Source of the DNA: Desulfobacula sp.
Lineage (GTDB): Bacteria > Desulfobacterota > Desulfobacteria > Desulfobacterales > Desulfobacteraceae
Direction: 5' to 3'
Length of the DNA: 6,070 nt
Assembly (NCBI GenBank): GCA_027858355.1
Contig: JAQICW010000515.1
Location: forward strand, 1-6,070
In this document: positions 1-4,351 of the stretch, piece by piece
How the letters are laid out: the number at the start of each line of letters is the position of its first letter
Position numbering within the stretch: position 1 is the first letter of the stretch
Translations under genes and position numbers: made by a program
The notes under the pieces: model-generated
Told to the model about the DNA's origin: nothing
Seen by the model: only the letters and a program-made list of their open reading frames with translations
The model's database searches: none

Positions 1-1
1 C

Positions 2-445
2 TTCAATGTAACCATGAATCCTTCAGCCGAATGGACTGCTCAACAAATAGTAGAAGCATGTCCCTGGAATACAGAACCAAAATATTTATTAAGAGATCGT
101 GATGGGATTTATGGTAAAGTTTTCCAAAAGCGTATACAAAATATGGGGATTAAAGAAGTAAAGACAGCGCCTCAAAGCCCCTGGCAAAACCCATATTGTG
201 AAAGAGTTATCGGTAGTATCCGGCGTGATTGCCTGAACCATACAATTGTGCTTAATCAGAAACATTTAAAAGGCATTTTGTCAGAATATTTCGAGTATTA
301 TCATCATGATAGAACTCACCTTGGCCTTTTAAAAGATACGCCATTCGGACGTCAGGTACAGCCCGAACCAAGAAATGGGCAACTGATCGCCCTTCCGCGG
401 GTTGGAGGGCTTCACCATCGTTATGTTTGGAGAGAGGCTGCTTAA
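2..445 (+). CDS. rve/DDE integrase-type transposase, C-terminal part (5' end outside window)
   Basis: This is the C-terminal part of an IS3/IS481-like transposase that cuts and joins DNA ends. The reading frame is open to the left window edge: codons before the ATG at 14 read FNVT, matching HFNIT at the same place in the second copy at 1594-2133. The ATG at 14 is therefore an internal Met, not the start. Counting from that Met, the second catalytic Asp is D28 (RDRDGIYG) and the catalytic Glu is E63 (PYCERVIGSIRRD), 35 residues apart as in D,D(34-35)E enzymes. The first Asp lies outside the window. The protein ends in the family-typical GGLHHRYVWREAA. It is clearly related to the protein at 1594-2133 but diverged, so it is a different IS rather than a recent duplicate. 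No inverted-repeat end was found downstream. Whether the full gene is intact cannot be seen. Confidence 0.9.
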   Translation, partial: FNVTMNPSAEWTAQQIVEACPWNTEPKYLLRDRDGIYGKVFQKRIQNMGIKEVKTAPQSPWQNPYCERVIGSIRRDCLNHTIVLNQKHLKGILSEYFEYYHHDRTHLGLLKDTPFGRQVQPEPRNGQLIALPRVGGLHHRYVWREAA

Positions 446-702
446 TTTTTTCAGCTAAGGAAGCAATTTATTCCTGGTAAAAAATGAATTTCTGTTAATA
501 ATTAAAGCTCAATCATGAAAATCAGTTTTATCCTTGGTTTGATTAAAATATCGGGAAATTGTTATTTTTTTTATCTCTGTTCAAATGCCAATGGTTGAGT
601 TTTATCAAAAGACCAGGATTGTTAATGTTTTCAGGTGGGGATGAATTAATGCGAGGGGCAGGACTGATTATCAAAAATATTTAACAACTATTAACAACAT
701 TA
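446..702. other. AT-rich spacer, no gene seen
   Basis: This stretch lies between the transposase stop and the higBA promoter. I see no credible coding frame on either strand, no RNA gene and no good terminator. The right end of the upstream IS should lie here, but no sequence matches the candidate TGTGG/CCACA termini of the other IS type in the window. Confidence 0.5.
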
Positions 703-731
703 TTGAAATAGCATGGATACCGTGCTATCAT
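703..731 (+). promoter_or_regulatory. higBA promoter (TTGAAA - 17 bp - TATCAT)
   Basis: The -35 box TTGAAA is at 703-708 and the -10 box TATCAT at 726-731, with an ideal 17-bp spacer. The -10 box ends only six bases before the higB ATG at 738, so a start site about seven bases downstream falls on or next to the start codon. The boxes are read by eye; the start site is inferred. Confidence 0.55.
708..728. promoter_or_regulatory. Palindromic operator over the higBA promoter
   Basis: This is a 21-bp imperfect palindrome: ATAGCA at 708-713 mirrors TGCTAT at 723-728, and inner GG (715-716) mirrors CC (720-721), with mismatches at two pairs and one central base. It fills the promoter spacer and enters the -10 box. 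HigA-type antitoxins repress their own operon through such sites, alone or with toxin bound, so this is the expected operator. Binding itself is inferred. Confidence 0.6.
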
Positions 732-737
732 GATTCT

Positions 738-1031
738 ATGATAAATTCATTTTTGAATAAGGGAACAGAGGATATCTTTAATGGTAAAAATACAAAAGAT
801 GCCAAAAAAACTTGTCCTAAAAATCTTTGGAGGATTGCGGCCAGGAAATTAGATCAAATTGACTCTATAATTAAATTAGAAGAATTACGAGTTCCACCAG
901 GCAATCGATTTAAATCATTATCCGGAGACAGAAAGATGGAACACAGTATCCGAATAAACAATCAATATAGGATTTGTTTTATTTGGAAAGACGGATGCCC
1001 AAATCAGGTAGGAATAACTGACTACCATTAA
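738..1031 (+). CDS. higB: HigB-family toxin (RelE/ParE superfamily mRNA interferase)
   Basis: A 97-aa protein of the HigB / plasmid-maintenance killer family. These toxins cleave mRNA, usually on the translating ribosome, and are held inactive by HigA. The family pattern runs through the whole sequence: N-terminal MINSFLNKGTEDIF, then PPGNRFKSLSGDRK (residues 53-66), the core SIRINNQYRICFIW (70-83) and the C-terminal DYH (95-97). R72, R78 and H97 are at positions usually linked to the active site. Length is normal for the family. The start at 738 fits the family N-terminus, but no Shine-Dalgarno sequence precedes it and the predicted transcription start almost coincides with the ATG, suggesting leaderless translation. 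The gene is first in a toxin-antitoxin operon and ends 16 bases before higA. No damage is visible. Confidence 0.9.
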   Translation: MINSFLNKGTEDIFNGKNTKDAKKTCPKNLWRIAARKLDQIDSIIKLEELRVPPGNRFKSLSGDRKMEHSIRINNQYRICFIWKDGCPNQVGITDYH

Positions 1032-1047
1032 AATATAAGAGGTAAAT

Positions 1048-1371
1048 ATGATACGAATACCAACTAACAGAGAACCGACCCATCCTGGGGAGATGCTTCT
1101 CGAAGAATTTTTAATTCCAATGGGTATGACTCAAAGAGAATTGGCAAAAGCCATACATGTCCCCTATCAACGTGTTAACGAAATTGTAAATAGAAGACGT
1201 GGCGTAACGCCAAGCACGGCATTGCGGTTAGCAAAACTTTTTGAAATGTCAGAAGATTTTTGGGTCAATTTACAACTTCGATGGGATTTGTATAAGGTAA
1301 AACAGGCAGAGGCAGATGATTTAAAAACAATTAAACCGATTATACAAAAGACCATAGTGGCTCACGCATAG
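1048..1371 (+). CDS. higA: HigA-family antitoxin, XRE-type helix-turn-helix protein
   Basis: A 107-aa antitoxin that neutralises HigB by direct binding and represses the operon. The N-terminus (IPTNREPTHPGEMLLEEFLIP) is a HigA signature. An XRE helix-turn-helix follows at about residues 27-66: MTQRELAKAIHVP, then the recognition region YQRVNEIVNRRRGVTPSTALRLAKLF. The FEMSEDFWVNLQLRWDLY segment is also typical of the family. The start is supported by AAGAGG at 1037-1042, five bases before the ATG. It therefore has a strong ribosome site while higB has none, which would favour antitoxin over toxin. The gene ends 18 bases before the candidate end of the IS at 1390. The short tail after KPI (IQKTIVAHA) is less typical. 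Confidence 0.92.
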   Translation: MIRIPTNREPTHPGEMLLEEFLIPMGMTQRELAKAIHVPYQRVNEIVNRRRGVTPSTALRLAKLFEMSEDFWVNLQLRWDLYKVKQAEADDLKTIKPIIQKTIVAHA

Positions 1372-1593
1372 ATCAATCCAAATAGACCCTGTGGTTAGCC
1401 AAAAAAGAATCAGAGAAAAAATGCATGATAATTTGATCTCAAACTACTGTTTAAGTCAGTTCTAACTTTTAAAATCTGGTCAAATTTTAATAACAGGATT
1501 TAATTAAGTCTTGGAGATACCATAAAATCTCAAATACAGGACGCAGGTATACAAAAACTTTTATTTTCAAATTTTCGTTCTATAAAAATCAGC

Positions 1594-2133
1594 TTAAGCA
1601 GCTTTATTCCATTTATATACATGGTGTAATCCACCGATTCTGGGAGAGGAGATAATCTTTGCAGATTTAAATGGTTTATTTAGGGTTTCTCGACCGTTTG
1701 GAGAATCCCGACCTACTGTCAAATGGCATCTTTCATTGTTGTAATATTCGAAATATTGTTTCATAAAGTCCCTCAAATGTTCTTCGTTAAAGATGATCAA
1801 TTGATTTAACATATCATTTCGAACTGAAAGGACATAACGTTCAGCCACACCATTTTGCCAGGGACATTTGTAACTTATCACTTTTGGCTTTATACCTATA
1901 TCCTTTATGAATTGCTTTACTCGGGCAGAAAAGATTGAATCCCGATCAAAGATCAAATATTTTGGAGCACTGTCAAAAGGAAATGCATTTTTCAACTGCT
2001 GAACCACCCACTCTGCTGTAGGGTGCTCAGTAATATTGAAATGAACGATTTTTCTTCTGGCATGATCAATAATGAAAAATACATAAAGAGTCTTGAAGCT
2101 AATGGTTGGGACGGTAAAAAAATCCATGCCCAT
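1594..2133 (-). pseudogene. Transposase, C-terminal catalytic (rve) part, frame-shifted from its N-terminal part
   Basis: This part holds the catalytic core of the element's transposase. All three DDE residues are visible, counted from the Met at 2133: D4 (MGMDFFTVPT), D63 (FDRDSIF) and E98 (CPWQNGVAERY), with 35 residues between the last two. It ends GGLHHVYKWNKAA, the usual C-terminus. The Met at 2133 is probably not a native start, because family members read straight through from the N-terminal half: in this frame the sequence upstream continues as LKNHRQYIMGMDFF. The preceding part is in another frame, offset by +1 at a run of seven A (plus-strand T run 2150-2156). Catalysis looks preserved, but a full transposase would need slippage. 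Confidence 0.85.
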
Positions 2134-2437
2134 TATATATTGACGATGATTTTTTTAAAAATATTTTCCATTGTTGTCTTTTTCCCTTGGTTTTATCCGG
2201 GTCATCGGGTCTAATCTTTTTAAGGTATCGAGATATGGTTCTTTGAGAAACCTGATTTTTAGTATAGCCAAGTTTCAAAAGCTCAGAATATATTCTGGGA
2301 GCACCCCAGATCAAATTTTCAGTTACCATTTTTTTTATAAGTTGGCGGATTTCCAAAACAAGGTCATTTTTTGATTTAAACAGGGTTTGAATTATTGTGA
2401 ACTGAAAAGTCATCAGCCGGATTAAAGCCCGATACAT
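2099..2437 (-). pseudogene. Transposase, N-terminal part, internally deleted and frame-shifted
   Basis: This is the 5' part of the same transposase. The start at 2437 is well supported: AAGGGAG (plus-strand 2444-2450) lies six bases before the ATG. The first 20 or so residues resemble the usual hydrophobic N-terminus of this integrase family. The sequence then goes from NDLVLE directly to IRQLIKKMVTENLIWGAPRI. In typical members these blocks are about 80 residues apart, with the helix-turn-helix DNA-binding region between them, so that part appears to be missing in frame. The linker ending KTKGKRQQWKIFLK is normal, after which an extra A shifts the frame into a short nonsense tail (KSSSIYNGHGFFYRPNH). 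The deletion is inferred from remembered family structure, not from an alignment run here. Confidence 0.75.
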
Positions 2438-2475
2438 TATGTGCTCCCTTATAATTTTTTGACACGAAAAACATC

Positions 2476-2504
2476 TGAATATCAGGTTAATTCAATACTG
2501 ACAA
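2476..2504 (-). promoter_or_regulatory. Transposase promoter with extended -10
   Basis: Read on the minus strand, TTGTCA (plus 2499-2504) and TATTCA (plus 2476-2481) are 17 bp apart, and the -10 box is preceded by TGA, forming an extended -10. The expected start near 2469 gives a leader of about 30 bases containing the AAGGGAG ribosome site. The location is right for the IS's own promoter. Confidence 0.45.
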
Positions 2505-2593
2505 TAATTTTGGGGAAACCTGCAATACGCTGATATTGTGCCATGATCATATATTGGCAAGCCACAAGCTTTCTTATATATTGGTATTCGAGA

Positions 2594-2629
2594 TTTCACC
2601 ACCGTTATGTATGGAAAGAGGCTGCTTAA
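2594..2629 (+). pseudogene. 3'-end scrap of another integrase-type transposase
   Basis: Eleven codons plus stop encode FHHRYVWKEAA, the extreme C-terminus of the transposase family at 2-445 (LHHRYVWREAA). The DNA matches 412-447 closely, including the GAGGCTGCTTAAT around the stop. Nothing upstream in this frame is recognisable, so the copy is cut off about 28 bases outside the 2566 end of the neighbouring IS. It is opposite in orientation to that IS and belongs to the other IS type. It has no function, but shows that an IS of the first type once lay here. Confidence 0.7.
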
Positions 2630-2728
2630 TTCCATCAAATAAGTTTTCACAAAGAGGACTAAATTATCTATAATTTCAAACAGTAAAGATTAATGTGAGG
2701 GACTATAGAGTTCTTGTTAAAATGTTAC

Positions 2729-2757
2729 TTGACCAATCCCAAGATGAAGTTTATACT
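2729..2757 (+). promoter_or_regulatory. vapBC promoter (TTGACC - 17 bp - TATACT)
   Basis: TTGACC at 2729-2734 and TATACT at 2752-2757 are separated by exactly 17 bp, each one or two bases from consensus. The expected start is near 2764, leaving a leader of about 25 bases with a good ribosome site. The -10 box lies inside the left arm of the inverted repeat at 2747-2772. Confidence 0.7.
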
Positions 2758-2772
2758 TTGAAGTATAAACTT
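2747..2772. promoter_or_regulatory. Autoregulatory operator, perfect 11-bp inverted repeat
   Basis: AAGTTTATACT (2747-2757) and AGTATAAACTT (2762-2772) are perfect inverted copies around the spacer TTGA. The site covers the -10 box and the expected start site, so a bound antitoxin would block RNA polymerase. Phd/VapB antitoxins bind such palindromes cooperatively with their toxin. The repeat is seen directly; the binding is inferred. Confidence 0.75.
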
Positions 2773-2788
2773 TAAAATGGAGCATTTT

Positions 2789-3019
2789 ATGAAAGCCACC
2801 GCAAAAGATCTTCGGTTTCATTCAAAAGAACTTTTAAGCACAGTAAACCGAGGAGAAGAAGTCATTATTACTTATCGGGGTAAACCTTGCGCTAAATTAG
2901 TTCCCTATGATGAGCTTAAATCGGATAAAAAAAACAATTTGTTTGGAATGTGGAAAGACAACGATCTTATTAAAGATGTTGATAATTATGTCCGGAATTT
3001 AAGAAAAGGTAGATTTTAA
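2789..3019 (+). CDS. vapB: Phd/YefM-type antitoxin of a VapBC module
   Basis: A 76-aa antitoxin. An upstream in-frame ATG at 2777 would add four residues, but the ATG at 2789 is preferred: GGAG at 2779-2782 is six bases before it, and MKATAKDLRFHSKELL is the usual start of the family. The N-terminal Phd/YefM DNA-binding fold spans about residues 1-45, with the signature VNRGEEVIITYRGKPCAKLVP (19-39). The C-terminal part, LFGMWKD followed by DVDNYVRNLRKGRF (51-76), is the flexible toxin-binding tail that wraps the PIN toxin. The stop codon directly abuts the toxin ATG, so the two are translated together. It should repress its own promoter through the palindrome at 2747-2772. Confidence 0.9.
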   Translation: MKATAKDLRFHSKELLSTVNRGEEVIITYRGKPCAKLVPYDELKSDKKNNLFGMWKDNDLIKDVDNYVRNLRKGRF

Positions 3020-3397
3020 ATGATAGTCGATACTGATGTCTTGATTTGGTATATAAAAGGGAATGAAAATGCATTTGAGGCCATTGAGGATTTAAATAAT
3101 TTCTCTATTTCAGTTGTAACCTACATGGAACTCGTTCAAGGAATGAGAAACAAAAATGAATTAAATAGCCTGCGGCAGACTCTAAAAATTTGGAACACCA
3201 AAATTATTTATATATCGGAGGACATTTCTGCCAAAGCGATGTTCTTTGTAGAACAACATTTTCTCAGCCATTCAATGCAATTAGCTGATGCTCTTATCGG
3301 GGCAACGGCTATCTCTTGCGGAGAGTCAATACTTACCGCAAATGATAAACACTACAAGGTCTTAAAAGATCTTCAAATTAAAAAATTCAGACCATAA
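3020..3397 (+). CDS. vapC: VapC-family toxin, PIN-domain ribonuclease
   Basis: A 125-aa PIN-domain protein, normal length for VapC. These toxins are Mg-dependent RNases that cleave tRNA or rRNA and stop translation when free of antitoxin. The acidic site residues are visible: D4 in MIVDTDVLIW, E37 in TYMELVQG, D90 in QLADALIGATA and D109 in LTANDKHY. The ATG follows the antitoxin stop with no gap. AAAAGGT (3004-3010) lies nine bases upstream within the antitoxin gene, so translation is probably coupled. No lesion is visible and all active-site residues are present. The RNA target cannot be told from sequence. Confidence 0.92.
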   Translation: MIVDTDVLIWYIKGNENAFEAIEDLNNFSISVVTYMELVQGMRNKNELNSLRQTLKIWNTKIIYISEDISAKAMFFVEQHFLSHSMQLADALIGATAISCGESILTANDKHYKVLKDLQIKKFRP

Positions 3398-3416
3398 CTT
3401 TTTGAAAAATTAAATT

Positions 3417-3436
3417 TATCCCATCTCATCGGGATA
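3417..3436. other. Hairpin after vapC
   Basis: TATCCC (3417-3422) and GGGATA (3431-3436) form a 6-bp stem with an 8-base loop, 20 bases after the vapC stop. No T run follows on either strand, so it is not a standard intrinsic terminator. It could stabilise the mRNA 3' end or be part of the IS scar that begins nearby. Confidence 0.3.
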
Positions 3437-3444
3437 GGACCCTG

Positions 3445-3597
3445 AAAATCTCAAATACAGGGCGCAGATAAACAGCCATTTTAAATTGCGTTTTTTTCAA
3501 TAAAAATTGTGGTTAAGCAGCTTTATCCCATTTATATACATGGTGTAATCCTGCAATGCGCTGATGTTGTGGCATGATCCTATAATCACAAGCCACA
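3445..3597 (-). mobile_element. MITE-like deletion remnant of the 1390-2566 IS type
   Basis: Positions 3445-3550 match 1524-1631 (AAAATCTCAAATACAGG, then diverged sequence, then strong similarity from the transposase stop). The minus strand encodes only GLHHVYKWDKAA followed by a stop (3513-3551), the C-terminus of the transposase. At 3549-3551 the sequence jumps straight to DNA matching 2519-2566, the region upstream of the transposase, ending at the same CCACA (3597). So both flanks of the IS survive and the interior is lost. The TGTGG end on the left is not visible here, so the copy may be truncated. Several base differences from 1390-2566 show it is not a recent product of that copy. Confidence 0.7.
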
Positions 3598-3658
3598 GTA
3601 CAAGCATATTAAGTAAAATTAATTAAAGGTCTGGTTAAACCGGGATTTCATAAATCAT

Positions 3659-4042
3659 ATGAGATACTACATTGTTCGCATACAAGTTGACTTTAAAATT
3701 CCCCGGAAAATGCCACCGGGATTGAGTTCTAAAAAACCTTGGGAATCCATTGGATACTTTCAGGATTTTTATTGCACTGAGAAGACAAAGGAAAAGGCTA
3801 AGCAACTCGTTTATAATTATTTTGAACGGAATGAAGTCAACCCAAGTGATTGTAGTTTTAGATTCGAACGTAGCGCTTGGCTAAGTGGGCTCAAAAGCCG
3901 AAAACAGCTTTCAATGGATGCCCATAAGCTAACTGAAGACATGTTTGAAAAAAGAAATCAATCCGGGATATGGTTTGCCGGAACAAAAGAGAATTACGTT
4001 AGCGAAGAGGATTGGGCCGCTTCGTTTGATGGTGGGATGTAA
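3659..4042 (+). CDS. Hypothetical protein, 127 aa
   Basis: I do not recognise this protein. It begins MRYYIVRIQVDF, likely a beta strand, followed by a polar loop (KIPRKMPPGLSSKKPWESIG). A probable helix follows at about 43-57 (KEKAKQLVYNYFERN), then a strand-like CSFRFERSAWL (66-76), a helical stretch (80-97) and an acidic end (YVSEEDWAASFDGGM). There is no signal peptide, membrane segment or paired cysteines, so it is probably a small soluble protein. Its codon pattern resembles the AT-rich neighbours. The ribosome site is weak: GGGA at 3642-3645 is 13 bases from the ATG, so the start is uncertain. It stands alone between an IS remnant and an IS91-type element. It is probably real, given the long frame with plausible composition. 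Confidence 0.6.
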   Translation: MRYYIVRIQVDFKIPRKMPPGLSSKKPWESIGYFQDFYCTEKTKEKAKQLVYNYFERNEVNPSDCSFRFERSAWLSGLKSRKQLSMDAHKLTEDMFEKRNQSGIWFAGTKENYVSEEDWAASFDGGM

Positions 4043-4149
4043 AATAAAGATAAAGATTGAAAATCAGTCTTGATCAAGAAAAACGATTTTGATTCTCCCT
4101 CAAAAAGCTGGAGACAGAACTAAACCATTTGAAAAAATGTTCAACAAAC

Positions 4150-4180
4150 GAAAATGAACCGGATTTCACCGGTTATTTTC
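4150..4180. repeat. 12-bp stem-loop with one bulge
   Basis: GAAAAT (4150-4155) and AACCGG (4157-4162) pair with CCGGTT (4169-4174) and ATTTTC (4175-4180), leaving G4156 bulged and a 6-base loop (ATTTCA). The 3' side ends in ATTTTC rather than a clean T run, so it is at best a weak terminator for the gene at 3659-4042. It could also belong to the left boundary of the IS91-type element. Confidence 0.5.
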
Positions 4181-4267
4181 ATGTTAAGCCTGGCGGCAGA
4201 CATAGCAGTTTTAAAGGCCATGCCAAGATCTAAAAGCGCTTTCCCAAGGGCGTTGGCAAGTTTTACC

Positions 4268-4345
4268 GGAGAACGGGGGGAGCAATGCCGCAAGATTGTA
4301 CGCCAGTCATAAATCTTGCATTGGCCTCGCTCCCCCCTTATCTCC
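4268..4345. repeat. Long bulged hairpin just before the IS91 transposase
   Basis: GGAGA (4268-4272), GGGGGGAGC (4275-4283), AATGC (4284-4288) and AAGATT (4292-4297) pair in order with TCTCC (4341-4345), GCTCCCCCC (4329-4337), GCATT (4318-4322) and AATCTT (4312-4317). This gives about 25 base pairs with small internal loops and a 14-base apical loop. The hairpin ends six bases before the ATG at 4352. Candidate roles are the terIS end structure or a translation brake on the transposase. The pairing is seen; the role is inferred. Confidence 0.65.
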
Positions 4346-4351
4346 TAGGCG

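Larger units (their letters stand above)
1390..2566 (-). mobile_element. Degenerate IS3/IS481-like element
   Basis: A decayed IS read on the minus strand, about 1.18 kb. The candidate ends are 12-bp inverted repeats: TGTGGTTAGCCA at 1390-1401 and TGGCAAGCCACA at 2555-2566, which match at 10 of 12 positions when inverted. They start with TG and end with CA, as in IS3 and IS481 elements. The right end is supported independently because similarity between this copy and the remnant at 3549-3597 stops at the same CCACA. The left end rests only on the inverted match, and about 190 bp of non-coding DNA separates it from the transposase stop. No target-site duplication is visible. The transposase has an internal deletion and a frameshift, so the copy is probably not autonomous. 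Confidence 0.6.
4043..4351. other. Gene-free stretch before the IS91-type gene, rich in hairpins
   Basis: No credible gene is seen in this 309-base gap. It holds a 12-bp perfect palindrome TCTTGATCAAGA (4068-4079), a stem-loop at 4150-4180, the motif TTTTACCGGAG (4261-4271) and a long structured hairpin (4268-4345). Base composition moves from AT-rich to more GC-rich at about 4185, which may mark the left edge of the IS91-type element. A 43-codon frame at 4181-4312 was judged unlikely to be a gene. Confidence 0.45.

Noticed and set aside
2023..2374. Plus-strand frames opposite the degenerate transposase
   Set aside because: They are antisense shadows of the transposase parts at 1594-2437, rich in Phe and Ile as expected from AT-rich antisense, with no independent evidence.
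1594..2437. Programmed -1 frameshift of the IS3 orfA/orfB kind
   Set aside because: The offset between the two frames is +1, not -1. Typical members of this integrase family are single continuous genes, so an indel or slippage at A7 is more likely.
3417..3436. Intrinsic terminator for vapBC
   Set aside because: The stem is only 6 bp and no T run follows on either strand.
4068..4079. 12-bp perfect palindrome TCTTGATCAAGA as an operator
   Set aside because: It stands alone with no promoter nearby and lies just after a gene end. Palindromes this short arise by chance often enough that no role is claimed.
4181..4312. 43-codon frame (MLSLAADIAVLKAMPRSKSA...) before the IS91 transposase
   Set aside because: There is no ribosome site, it runs into the long hairpin at 4268-4345, and its sequence resembles no family. 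The hairpin explains this DNA better.
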